From Gonocerus acuteangulatus (taxonomy: Eukaryota; Arthropoda; Insecta; Hemiptera; Coreidae), in the NCBI GenBank assembly GCA_946811695.1, contig OX328128.1:76106821-76170820 (forward strand): a stretch of 64,000 nt of DNA, given 5' to 3'. The notes under the pieces are model-generated. The model was not told the DNA's origin, searched no databases, and saw nothing but the letters and a program-made list of their open reading frames with translations. The position numbers and the translations under genes were made by a program. Each line of letters begins with the position of its first letter. Position 1 is the first letter of the stretch. Of this stretch, positions 1-12,900 are shown one piece after another.

Positions 1-493
1 TGATTAGTACTGACGTCTGAAAGTTTGTCTTGGAACTTACTGCAAAGCTAAATCATGTGAGACGCAGACAACCAACCTACACTAGGTATGGCTTTGTTAA
101 TGTTAAGCATCAACATGAGTGATATAGTTGAAGCTTCTGATGATTCTGGCAGCTCCTGTCTATGAACCACCAAGGAATGTTCATGAACAACGCTTGTCGA
201 GGATAAAAACGCAATATTAAGATTGCACTGTCCCTGTCCCACATACTACAGAACTCCCTGTCCCACATACTACATAACTCACCTATTCTGTAAATCCTTG
301 TTTTCTTAAATTATTGATAAATAATCATAGAAATCTAATAAAAAATAATTCTTTGTTATTTATTAATCTCCGGATATGTGACCACTATTTTTCAAGTGTA
401 CACGTATGTTATTTTTTTTTTAGTGTGAGCCAAACATGACTAAACTTTTTGTTTTTCATTATCTTGTTTAACTATAAACTTTTGCTTATTATG
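1..493. other. Unassigned AT-rich flank
   Basis: No gene or recognisable element is seen. The only structure is a short direct duplication of about 19 nt (CCCTGTCCCACATACTACA) near 232-275. Confidence 0.5.
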
Positions 494-849
494 GTATATT
501 CCAGGGTGTCAACGATTTAAATCAATTGATTTAAATCAGTGATTAAAATCATTTGATTTTTTTTAAAAATCATTGATTTAAATCAATTTATTTCATAAAA
601 AAAAAATATTGATTTAAACCAATTGATTTTATTAAAAAAATATTATTATATATTTTTTTTTAACTTTAGTTTATTTTTTTAACTTAAATCTAACTAGTTC
701 TGCCTTTTTTCCCGCCATTTCAACATTTCACGTTTACTTTAGTCCCTAGGGCCTACCTTCACTTGACCGTTGTTATCTATTCAAAGTCTGTTTCTTTTAT
801 GACCCTTTCTTTGTCTTTAATTCTACAAATAAATCTCCTTTTAAGTTTA

Positions 850-1104
850 AAATAAAAGAGATGGCAGGTAGTGGGCGAAGTGAATGCTTTAAATTGGTGG
901 AAGTCTTCTTCGGTGTTAAAATATTGCATTTCCTCAAAAGAACTGTTAATAATAGAGCACCATATGACAGGAAAGGCAACTTCTGCAGGGGTTGAAAGAA
1001 TTTTTTCAACCCTTGGTTTTGTTCACAGTCAAATGAGAAACTACCTAATTAGATGTGAAAAGGCTGACAAACTGGCGTTTTTGTTCAAAGCTTTAAATAA
1101 ATAA
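850..1104 (+). pseudogene. hAT transposase C-terminal dimerisation domain (remnant)
   Basis: The frame ending at the stop codon at 1104 reads through a WW pair, then TSAGVERIFSTLGF, then RN.L and a closing LAFLFKAL. This is the hATC dimerisation signature (in the family: TSA.SER.FS..G followed by RN.L). Only about 80 residues remain. The zinc finger and most of the RNase H-like catalytic core that should precede it are absent between the 5' terminus at 502 and this block, so the transposase is dead. Its orientation matches the + strand of the surrounding hAT element. Confidence 0.8.
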
Positions 1105-2045
1105 TATAACTGTTAGTGTACGTGATTAATAGGGAACGGATGTTCAAGTAATGTAAAATACAAAATATGTACATATATATTTAACTATTTATAATAAAAT
1201 ATGTAATAAAAAATTGAAAATATTTAGTAAACAAATACCTTAAACAGTATAAAATATTGAAAAGAAAAGCGTAAATAATAAGTAGGAACTCTGTTATTAT
1301 TAATGGAAAGAACAAAAGTATAGAAGAAAATGACTAAAACTGTTTAAAATATTGAAAAATAAAGCTTAAATAAAAATTAGGAACTCATTATAAAAGGTGG
1401 AAAAGTTGAACATTTTTAAAGATGAACATTATTTTGGAAGATTGTTTGCTACCACTTGAATTTTGAAATTTTCAAACGTAAAATGATGCTGGTCTGATCT
1501 GAGTATACTTTTGAAGCGTCTGAATTATCTTTCAACATCTACTAAAGTCACTGGTGTGTATTTGAAGGCTACAATCAACTGCTCTGAAGAGTGGGATTCA
1601 ACTAAACTGTTAATCGTTTTCCCACTATGGATATCTCCAATAATGTGGATATTTTTCCATCCAGGGGTTTATTCTAGACTGTCTTTTCACTTTATTTTTA
1701 ATTTATTCCCAGTATCTCCTTCTAAAACCTGGATTTTCTCTATTACTCTCGTATGATTCTAATGCTATCCACTAACAACATGCCTTTTGAACAGGGTATC
1801 ACAAAAATAATGGTCATCCGTTGGCCAGATGATTCTCCAATGCGTGATCGGAAAAAATAATCCCCATATTAACCCCCGCAAAATTGACCGTGAAATGTTA
1901 TTCAAGGTCAAATTTTTTTATTGCGTATTTCGAAACTGCGAGTCATGAGGAAGAAAAAAGTCAACGGCACCATAGCTATGCATAGGTCAGAAATGACTCC
2001 TTTTGGTCAAAATGACCATTAACAGCATATACGTGGGCCATTCTA

Positions 2046-2916
2046 TTACAATCGACAAATGGTGGCCAATTTTGATCATTTTTTTTCTTTACCATGTTCT
2101 AACATTGCCCCACACAAAAATACCTCGTTTGATTTTTTTAAGAAAGCATCTTACAGTATAAAAAAATGTAATTATATTGAACAACGGCCCTAACAGAGGC
2201 AATCATTGGAAGACCAGAACGCATATTTTACAATTGACAGAAATGCCTTCATGAGATTATTCCGGAAGCTTATCAAGAGTTCCTGGCCATTAGCTTTCAA
2301 CCAATCGCTAAAATTAATCATTAAGGATTTCACAGGTTGTGTATGAATTTCATGAACCAGCCAGTCCTCGAGTCGCTCTTAGAATAGAGGATAGAATAAT
2401 TGTCCTTGCCTGTGTGCAGAAAAAAAAGTTTCTTCCTAAAAAAACTAAAAAAAAAAACTTAATAAGTAAGATTATCACTCCAGCGCCCGTAGCAATTGTG
2501 TCCGTTCACCAGCTTAAATATTTCGGACTTCATTTCTGAGGCAAGCTGCCAGACTTTCTCCAAATTCTTTTAAATGCCCAAGTTATTCTCGTCCATTTCG
2601 CGTACTTTCTTCCATCTACATTACCCACTGGAGGAAGTCTGGATGACGTTCCAACATGTCCAGCACCCACCTGCAAAACAATGCTCTTTGCTCCTGATCC
2701 CCGGGCCTCAACTCCTGAACTTCTTCCCGAGGGAAGTTCTGGTCCTCCAATGATTGCCGCTGTGATGGCCGTTGTTCAATATACTTACATTATTTTATGC
2801 TGGAAGATGCTTTTTTAAAAAAAAATCAAACGAGGTATTTTTGTGTAAGGCAATGTTAGTAGAACATACTATAGAAAAAAATTATCAAAATCGGCCACCA
2901 TTTGACGATTGTAATG
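2046..2916. mobile_element. Nested transposon with long (about 170 bp) terminal inverted repeats
   Basis: The stretch 2046-2215 is repeated in inverted orientation at about 2735-2916. Shared blocks include ATTACAATCG, CAAATGGTGGCC, ACACAAAAATACCTCGTTTG and TTGAACAACGGCC, ending at TCATTGGA.GACCAGAAC. The arms enclose about 520 bp that contain a decayed transposase fragment on the - strand. It sits inside the hAT element, so it inserted later. Exact ends and target duplication could not be set. Confidence 0.7.
2615..2737 (-). pseudogene. Transposase fragment inside the nested inverted-repeat element
   Basis: On the - strand one frame reads LRPGDQEQRALFCRWVLDML followed by ERHPDFLQW. This resembles the L.P.D...R..FC.W....... 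DP.F segment in front of the second catalytic aspartate of insect mariner-like DDE transposases. Stops and frameshifts follow at once. Family assignment is inferred from this short motif. Confidence 0.45.
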
Positions 2917-3737
2917 GTAGATAGATAGATATGGAGTTTGACGCTCTACTACTAGGTTATTTGTGCCTTCCAATATATTGGTTCGAAAAGGTTTGGGTTC
3001 TTCTATAACCCAATTAGAGGAATCAGTTACCTAGACTAAATGGGTAAAGTTTTATTTTCTTTCTCGGTTTTCCTTTATTTCTTCAATTACAAATTAAAAA
3101 GAATATTAAAATATGTAGCAAACATATGTATTTATGGCAGAATATGTAAAAATATGGAGTTTTAACAAAATATGTAAAATAAAAAACTGTTTTAATACTT
3201 TTAAAACACTTAAAACGTGCAGAATTACATCAATACTTAGGATTTACGAATCAGAAAAGAATATGTAAATACAATTACATCTGTTTCCTAGTGATTAATA
3301 TTTCTGTAAAGCTTCGTTTCTAAAATTGTTGTTTTAAAATTAAGTCATTAATTAATGATTTTTGTTGATTTAAGTCTTTAAATTTACAGGAATTCTGGCT
3401 TCAAAATATAGGCCAACTTCAACCCCTGTATATATATCCGTCAATTCTGCTATGCTCCCAAAATTATCCACTTAAGACTTTAGAATAGTTATTTTATTAT
3501 TTGCATTGTAAATAAACAAATATTTTAGTTACAGGTTTATATAATGAATAACTAGGTAATAACCAGCTCTCTATATAGACTAGATACATTTAAAAAGTCT
3601 GATTTCTTTTTTAAAGCCGGTTTTGTAAAAAAATTCAATTTAAATCCGATTTAAAAAAAATCTGATTTAAATAAAATAAATCCGATTTTTTTGATTTAAA
3701 AAAAAAAATCATGATTTTTTTACACCCTGGTATATTC

Positions 3738-4170
3738 ATAAAAATTTTGCGTATCTAATGAATTAAGACCAATTAAAATCGTTTCTGTCGCCAACACTAC
3801 TTTTTTTCCAAAGTCTTCTTAACTTTAACCTTAATTTTCTCGGATTGTTCTAATTGTGGTTTAGTCTCTTTTGGCACTGAGCCCGTCAATTGGTCATACT
3901 GGTTAGGATATTAAGTCATCCATATAATATTAGAGGTATAATATCATCCATATTAATGTGAACTATAAAATTCTTTAACCAAATAATTTCTATATAGGCA
4001 TTAATTAATTGCCAGACAGAAACCATACAATTCAAAAAATGAAATTTCCTCCTCAAACTAAATAACATCAACTTTATAAACACATGATCTGAAGACATAC
4101 ATACAATCATCCATATGACTTCTGATTAGAGAATACCATAAAGTATGTTATATTTTTGTTTTCATTCCAG
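3738..4170. other. AT-rich stretch upstream of the first recognised ankyrin-gene exon
   Basis: No element or coding segment was found. It ends in a strong splice acceptor (pyrimidine-rich TTTTTGTTTTCATTCCAG, 4153-4170). The ankyrin gene therefore probably has an upstream exon, untranslated or coding, that I could not place here. Confidence 0.45.
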
Positions 4171-4172
4171 AT

Positions 4173-4226
4173 ATGGCGTATTTTATCCAATTTTTGGGAA
4201 TACTGTGTCTCGGAGATGTTTCTAAG
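4173..4226 (+). CDS. Ankyrin gene, coding exon 1 (start and hydrophobic leader)
   Basis: ATG at 4173 lies two bases after a good acceptor (exon boundary 4171). Eighteen codons end at the donor AAG|GTAAGA. Start choice: first ATG of the exon, in phase 0 with exon 2. Confidence 0.72.
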
Positions 4227-7200
4227 GTAAGAATATGTTTTCGCAATAATGTCTTATTAAAATAAAAGAAATTCACGTATTTAAAAAATGACATATTTTA
4301 TTAATTTCCTACATATTATATCAGGACCTTGAAAGAAAAAGGGCGAATCTCAAAAATATTTCTTTTTATTACCCCGGTTCCTCCCTCCCTACTTATAAAG
4401 TAATCCTGCTTATTAGGTCAACCTTATAATGCAATCCAGAAGTGCCGACTAAAATATTTCTCGTTTCAGTACCAATAAAAAACAAAAAAAAATCAGTCCT
4501 GTAACAGGCCACAAGGGCCCTGAGGGGCAGATACTATAGAGGTATCTGATTCATGACCATATGGCACACTAGGGAGATAGTGTGGTCAGTAATATGCTCC
4601 GGCCGCCTGATTTTCCCCTTGGAAAATATATATATATATATATATACACATATATATTACTTCTACTACCTTTATTATACCACTATTTATTGATGTTTAG
4701 TATTTATGTTTAGTATTTATTTACAAAGTCCTAAATGTTTAGTAGTCCTAAATGTTTATTTACAAATGTTTAGTAGTCCTAAATGTTTATTTACAAAGTC
4801 CTAATGTTTAGTATTTATTTACAAAGTCCTAAACTTGTTACAGTAATTTTAATATAATATATAACATTATTTAGCATGAAATATAATTGTAGAGTATAAG
4901 AACTGTCTTTGAGTGTAGCTATATATATTTTAATTGTTATTGATATGGAAAAATTGTTATTGAAAATGGAAAAACATATATTTAGGTTAACTAAACTTCT
5001 ATAAAGAGGGTGTAAAAACCGAAAAGTTACTCGCCCTAAAATCCAATCCTAATCCTAATCCTTTTCCCCTTGGCTGCTTCGACTGTTGGAGTCATTAGCA
5101 CCCAAGGTACCCATATTAAATTAATTAAGGGCTGGGTTGGTCTAGGGATGGTCAGGGAGGCCGAATTCAACCCATGAACGAATACACTAGAAAAAAAATC
5201 TTTAGTGCTTGTTCGGGATTTGAACTTAAGTCCTCCAACTTATTAGTCCAGTGCTCTACCACTGAGCTAACCTCACCTCTCAGAACCTATAGATAATGAA
5301 AATAAATGGTGATTCAAATTTGTATGTATGTGTGTGTGTATATATGTATATATATATGGCCTAGGAAAACAAATGAAATCATTTTTAATGCGATATCATT
5401 TACCATTTTAAAGAAGAGTGAAAGAATAAAGTTTTTGGTTTGGGTACTTAGAATCATGGGATTCAATTGAAACATTTTCTGCAGGTTTGAAATCTTGAAA
5501 AAAGTTAGTAAATCATGGTGATGTGGTGGTGACTATTCGATAGCTGACTGAATAAGTGCTTAAAACATCTAAATTGTTAGTTTTGTTCTTTTTAACGGGG
5601 TTTTGTCTCTTTTTACCTAACTTTTCAATTGGTTGTGTTTTTTTTGTTTTTTTTTTTAATTTCATTTAACAGTAAAATGAGCATTTAAATAAAACAAGGC
5701 ACGAAAATGAGAAACGTGTGTTTCTGAGCATGTTTCCTAGAGCAAACGTTGAGAAAGTGGATGGTGTAATTTCCAATCAGTTTCCCGTTGTGGCACCTAA
5801 AATCGTATATTACTACTTATCTTTAAGGTTTCATAGTATATTTTTTTGCATGAAATATCAAAACGTATCGATATATGCTTGTGTTTCTTTACTAATGGCA
5901 CTAGGGATTTTAATAGAACCTCCCTAAGATGACGCAGTTCCTGGGAGTCGGACTTTTTTAAATTTCCTACAAATGCGGTTTTAATGTGAGTTTTGATAAA
6001 GCGATCTCATTTGTAGATATCGGTGCATAAATAAAGTAATTTTCGCATTGAGATCTTGCTTCGCTTTGAGATTTCATTTGACATGTGTTTACATATGTGA
6101 CAAAAGAGTAAGGGTGCCCACTACGCAGGCCAGATTTTGAGATATTCCTTACTGTGTATGAGACAGCCTTGAGGCCAGAGTTGAACAGTCCATCGAAGTA
6201 GACTGAAAACACCAATAGATTAAGTGTACAGTCCATCGAAGTAGACTGAAAATACCAATATATTAAGTGTACAGTCCATCGAAGTAGACTGAAAACACCA
6301 ATAGATTAAGTGTACAATCAAATGAAGCCGTGACTGTGCTGTCCAGACCTGACTTGTGTGGACATGAGGATATTTGCTTCATACTATAACTGGGCTGTGC
6401 AGTCCCGGCCTTCAGATTTGAACTGAACGTGTATGGCCACCTTAAGACAAGGCATAAGAACGGAACCGCGCTAAGATGACGCAGTTCCTGCAAGTCCGGA
6501 TTTAATAAATTGCCTGACGTTATTGACGCAAATCTCTTTTAAATTAAGAGTCTTCAATCTAATTTAAATATATTTATGTTCCAGGCAAGTATCAGCACTG
6601 GTGAAGACTGCGATACTCCGTTACACATAGCAGTGAGGACCGGAGATGAGGATCGTGTGATGGAAATGCTAGCGGAAGGTGAAAACATCTACATGCCTGG
6701 CTGCGACAACGAAACTCCGATGGTGACGGCTATAGACACTAAGAACGAGAACATGATAAAAATATTAATTGGATATCAGTACGATTTGAACATGGATATC
6801 GCTGGTCGAGGCAACGCCATGCTCCATGCGGCGGTGAATTCACCGGAACTTCTCCCGTTTCTGATGAGTTTCGGCGGGATTGTGGATGCCTTGATGCCGG
6901 AGTATCGGAGGACGTCGCTGCACAGGTATCTACAATATACAGGGCCAAGCACGCTCCTCAGTAAGGTGGTTACATTAACCCTTTCAGGATCGATGTATTC
7001 CAAAAGATTTTCCATCCTTTTGTATAGTTGAACAAACCTTTGTATAGGACAAGGCCCGGAGTAGTAGGGATAGAAAGAAAGCCAAGCTATCTGCTGGTGC
7101 ACACGCCACGACGCGTCATGGCTTTCTAAGGGTTAGGATACTAACATAAACATTAATGTCAAGCCTGGGAACAAAGGATTTACAGGGAATTTTAATAATA

Positions 7201-9855
7201 ATTTGCAATATTTTTTTGTTTTTGTGAGGTAGATTGATCTTTATTGAAAATTTACAGTCTGTACAGTTATGTACAGTAAGTAAAAATGGTCAAACTATAC
7301 ATACAACACAGTAAATAAGATGAGGGGAGAAGGCAGATATTACTGCCACTCCCAATGAAAGTTCTGGTATTTTCTTATTTTAATTAAAACTTGATCTCTT
7401 TGTTAAACTATATACATTATTTACAATATTTACATTATTTTATAAGGCAGGCTAATTAACCAGTAGTAAATTGTCTCATGGCAAAGGCGTCGAGGAGGAT
7501 TATCTGGGATGACATTGGAAGAGAGGGATGTGCCAAGAGGATTGGGGTGGGCTGGGAGTTTTGAGAAAAAGGTCAGGAATCGGGATTGGGCTAAATCATA
7601 GACAAAGGGTATTTCAGTGTCTCGATGGATGGTTAGGTTTGCAACGTAGAAAGGAACGTTGAGGATTATACGAAGGACTTTGGATTGGAAACATTGGATA
7701 ATGTTTATATTTGATGGCTTAGCTGATCCCCATAGTTCTATGCAGTATGTCCATATCGGTCTTATTATGGTCTTGTATATTGTCAGTTCGTTTTTTGTGT
7801 CAAGTTTTGATTTCGGTCCAATAAGTCGTCGGAGAAGTAAGAAGCGTTTGTTCAATTCTTGTTTCTTGTGTTTTATGTGTGTTTTCAAGGTAAGTTGCTT
7901 GTCGAGGTGGAATCGCAAATATCGAACCTCGTTAGATTGGGGTATTGAGATATTGTGGATTTTTAATGGAGGGCACTCAGCTCGTCGCAGGGCGAAAGTT
8001 ACATGGGTACATATTTATAATTTAACTTTTTTTTTACATACAAATTTCAACCTCCGTATTTTAGTGATCCTTTGGTTCTGAACGTGAAATTTTTAGGGAG
8101 GGAGGAACCGCACTAAAATAAAATACCTATTCACTCCCTACAACAGAGAGAGAAAAATATGTTTTATTTTGAACAAATATAAAATTATACAATTTTTTTT
8201 TGCAATACTAATAAATTTTTTTTTCTAATGTACATTCGTTATCAATAATAAATGTTGACGTTGTCGTCAAAAGACGGTTGGGATTCGGCTTAAATACCAA
8301 CATTTAAACATGGTCACCTAAATTTCTTACGGTATTCCTCCCCCCGCCTAGGCATTTTTTTAGTGCTGTAGAAGTCAAATATAGATTTCTGCCTGAAGAT
8401 CTAAAGTTTTAGTGCCGAATCTCAACCATCCCTTGACTTCGCAATGGCTAACTATTTCCATCCTCAGCATAGTCAAACTTTAGTGATTGTATTCAATGAA
8501 TTTAGTAGTTGAGCCTGCTGGATGTTTAGGGCTAGGCTGTTTTAAATATATTTCATTGTTTTATTTATTTATTTATGGAGCTCCGCAACAGCAAGGTGAT
8601 CTGCTCACATATTTCATGAAAGTAATATAAGTAAACTATATTTCATTGAAAGGTCGACATTCGCTCCTGTTTGTCGTTTCAAATTACTCAATCATAAACC
8701 ACTTTAATTACAATGATTATTTGGAATATCTTTAAAACCAAGCTTACTTAGAAATACCAACAAAAATTCAAAGAGCTGCCATTAGCCAGCCACAGCTTTT
8801 AGACAAACATTTCACAGTGTGTTTTCATAAAATTGCTTGATTCTATCTATTTTAAATAAGAAATGCTTACTTAATCTATAATATAATAATGAATCGCTAA
8901 ATGTGTTGCTAAGCGTAAATCTCAAGAGCAGCTGAACCAATTTCGGTAATTCTTTTTTTATAATATTCCTTTTTTTCCTTGAAGTACGAGGATGGTTCTT
9001 ACAGAGAGAAAAATTAAAAAAAAAATACCTGAAAAAGTCTAAAAACAACACTTTTGGGGTCTTTTTTACTTTGTTAACGCAAATTCATTTTCAATAAAAA
9101 CATATGTTCTTAATTATAATGTTTTTAACAATTAACTTGTTAGGTTATTTGTTCATAAGCAAAAATTCACTCTTTGTTTATATTGTTTTAAAATAAATAC
9201 GTTTTTATTTAAGTTTATAACTATAACAGTAATAATAAGAACATGTGGAGACCCGGTGGCCATGAGTGTTAAGGCTTGAAAACTTAGCACTCCGTGCCAA
9301 AGATCGGGGATTCAATTCCCACTATAGGGTGGTGGCTTTTCTTTAGAAAAGTCCGACTCGCAAGAACTGCATTATCTTAGCACGGTTCCATTCATAACCC
9401 TAGTGTCATTTTGTATTCTTAGAATAGAAACAGTTATTACTTCGTTTAGATCATTCTTAATGTAAACACATATTCCAAAGAAAAGCAAGATTGTCGGCAA
9501 GGCACAAGAAACTATTCTAAGCGGAAATTACTCTTTCCGCCGTCCCAAGTTTCGCTCTACGAAGACTCTACTACGAATATGTTTCTAATTGACTTAACTT
9601 GCTTTACTAATATATCCATTTTAGTTTTAAATGCAATTAAAAACACTAAGCTAACTCATTTTACTGTTAAATGCAATTAAACAAAATAAAATTGTACAAG
9701 AAAATGAGAAAGTAGTGTTATTTTTAGCACTTTCCTCCGAAGGAAAGTAGCTATTGAGGTTGGACTCATGACGGAATTTTTGAAAAATTTCTTCAAATCT
9801 TTATCGATCCTACCTAGTAGACACCGAAAATGACCCCCGTTAAAATTTATATATA

Positions 9856-9946
<91 letters not shown>

Positions 9947-12900
9947 CTGTTAACACGATAGCGGCCAGAGTTTTTGTTTTTTCGTCACGAAACTTGGTAT
10001 ATAGCATTCAATTAGCAAACGATTGAACGAGTTCGTTAACCACCAAAGTCGGTCCACCGGAAGGGGGGGTTTACCCCGAACCCAAAACACTAATTTGACT
10101 ATGTCAGCCGTAATATTTGTTATATTTCAACGAAACTTGGTATTCGTAGTGGCAATATAGAGAGAAAAGTGAGATATAAAAATGAACTAAATCGGTTCAT
10201 TAGAAGGGGGGGTTTACTCCGGACCCACAATACCAATTCGCCACTACCAGCCGTGATTTTTGGTATATTTCGATGAAACTCGGTATTCGTAGTGGTAATC
10301 CACAGGTAAATAACTGTTGTAAAAATAAACTAAATCGGTTCATTAGGAGGGGGGGTTTACTCCGGACCCACAATACCAATTCGCCACTACCAGCCGTGAT
10401 TTTTGGTATATTTCGACGAAACTCGGTATTCGTAGTGGTAATCTACAGGTGTTGTAAAAATAAACTAAATCGGTTCATTAGAAGGGGGGGTTTACTCTTG
10501 ACCCAAATTCTTAATATACTCATACCGGTCGTAATTTCTGCTGTATTGTAACGAAACGCGGTATACGTCGTGGGTAACTCATGAGAAAGAAGTGTTGTAA
10601 AAATGAGCTGAATCAGTCAATCGGAAAGCGGGGGTTTAATTTGTAATATATTTCAATAGAAAAGCCCGTCAGACGTAGGTTCACAAAGCCGCCGCAAGGA
10701 GCGCTTTCTACCATTAGAGTGACTGTATCCTGTTCCTGCGTTAGATCAAATTACGATAATATGAGGTTTTTTGTATTTATTACGTAGTGTAATAGGTACC
10801 ATGTGTAAACATAACTCTGGAAGCAAATTATTAATTGATCAGTTACTCATTACAAATTTAAAAGAGAACTATTCATGTTTTTATTTTATTTATGTAGGAT
10901 ATTTTAAGCAAATTGTTCTGGAAACCAATCTACACTACCCAAATTCTGAGGAAAGTGCTTAGTTATGCAGCTCCTGCGTGACGGACTTTTTAATGTTGTT
11001 TTTTTTTGTATTAAGGGCAATATCAACCGCAATGGGTCATGGTCACCCTGTGAAAGTAAGACCCAAGAGGGTACTTAACGTATTAAAGTTGTCATTTAGT
11101 AGTTATTGATGTTGTTGTTTGTTGCAATATGGAGACATTTACAATTACTATAAATTGATATTAGAATAAAAATTAAATAATAATAAAAAACAAAAAAAAA
11201 TATATTAAATAATCATTAAAAAAATAAAAATAAATAAAAGATTTTATATAGAGTGACAGGTTAAAATAAAAATAGCAGTTGAGAATAACATTAATTTCTA
11301 GATGTGCTTATGTTAGTAGTATCGAAACACAACAACACCTATATTATTTCGTTAACTGTATTTTGTTAGAATATTCTGTATCAGCAAAATACAGTTTTAT
11401 GTTAAAATTTGTCTGTTAAATCTGTAGCCTCTAGGAATTTAAACAGGTTATTGATTTTTTCTGGATAGTCCCCTAGAATTTCGTCTAAGGTGCCATCAAT
11501 TTTGAACCGATTCCTTTCAGATTGGTATGCTAAGCACTCTGTAAGTATGTGCTTCACCGTTCATCTTTAGACATGAGGTAAGAGTGTGTAAGCCTTGTAT
11601 GCCCTATTCGCAACCTGGCTAACACAATCTCTTTCCTTCTGGTTGGACAAACCGAAGATCTCCAAGTCCTGGGGGTTCCCTTTATTTCCCTTAGTTTGTT
11701 ATCAGAATTTTCCCTCCATGTTCTTTCCCACTGAAGCCAGATTCCGTCTTTTACTTGAGCTAAAACATCGGACCGTGGAATGAATGGAAAATGTACTCCT
11801 TCCTTTACACCACTCTTAGCTAATTCGTCGACTCTCTCATTGCCTGGAAAGCCACAGTGGCTCGGAATCCAAGAGAAGCTTGTTAGGCATTTCTTTTGCT
11901 GGAGATTATATACGGCGGTGAAAATATCGGCAATAATAGGATGCGTGGAAAATGGATCGGTTAATGAAAATAAAACTGAAAGGGAGTCGGAAAATATGGA
12001 AAGGGCGTTTCCCTCGGGAATTACGATGGACAGAGATATAAGTATAGCAACTAGTTCGGCTGTATAAATTGAGCATGCTGGATCTAAAGTAAACTGACAG
12101 GACTGAGAGCCATAAAGATATGCATCCCCTACTCCATCATTAGTTTTGGTTCCGTCTGTATATACATGGCTATCTGCTGGCAGAGTGTTACACATCCGTG
12201 TGAATTCGGTTCTGAAGAGTATTGGGGTTGTGTGTTTTTTAATGAATTTGGAAAGGGATAAGTTGATCCCTGAGAGGGATAAGTGGGGGCAATTCCCAAG
12301 GGGAATTCACTGAGTAAGATTCTTTCATTAAGTTTATCGTTTCTATCTGGAGATTTCCTTTTATGGGCAGGGATCTTATTAAAAAATGTTTTCTTTTACT
12401 TCTGTGGCGCAATGGATTTAAGAAATTATTGAATTGTTGTTTTAAGGGGTAGAATCAGGAAGCCAAGATAGAAATGTAATATTTTAGAGTTAGCTGCTCT
12501 CGCCGAAAATTTAGAGGTGGCTCTCCGGAGTCTGCACATAAGCTTAGTACTGGGCTGGAACGAAAGGCACCAGTAGCAATTCTGATTCCGCCATGATGTA
12601 CTGAATCCAACATTCGTAAAGAGCTAGGTGACGCAGATCCGTATACCATGCACCCATAGTCTAACCTGGATCTTATTAAACTCCGGTATAGCTTCAACAT
12701 GCTCGTTCGATCTGCTCCCCATGTTGTACTGGCCATTGTTTTCACTCGAAAACGTGAACGTTACGATTTTTTTCGCGCGAATTTCGCTCCAAACCCATCT
12801 TCCGGTTAACAGATTCTGCTGGTTTATGAATTCGACCTTTCAAATTAAGAAAAATATTTTTGTACCAAATTTCATCAAAATCGGACCATTTTTGAGACAT

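Larger units (their letters stand above)
502..3729 (+). mobile_element. hAT DNA transposon with intact ends and 8-bp target duplication
   Basis: The element starts CAGGGTGT and ends ACACCCTG, the terminal pattern of hAT transposons. It is flanked by a perfect 8-bp duplication GTATATTC at 494-501 and 3730-3737. Both ends are dominated by short ATTTAAATC-like palindromic motifs, typical subterminal repeats. Inside are a relic of the transposase C-terminus (850-1104) and a second transposon (about 2046-2916). Most of the transposase is missing, so the copy is not autonomous. The element lies just upstream of the ankyrin gene. Confidence 0.88.
11402..12745 (-). mobile_element. 5'-truncated I-type LINE fragment
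   Basis: Carries, on the - strand, the reverse transcriptase thumb region, an RNase H domain and the C-terminal tail of a non-LTR element. It is clearly related to the longer LINE at 27000-34222: shared [35 protein letters not shown] and RIGHTR.TH. RNase H after the polymerase points to the I group. Confidence 0.8.

Noticed and set aside
6739..7102. Frames opposite and past ankyrin exon 2 (108 aa and 69 aa on the - strand)
   Set aside because: Antisense shadows; the + strand exon has clear ankyrin repeats.
10771..10962. Recurring 63-aa frame [15 protein letters not shown] in several places
   Set aside because: It is repeated because it lies in family B DNA; the frame is short, starts in non-coding repeat and shows no domain, and is lost in other copies.
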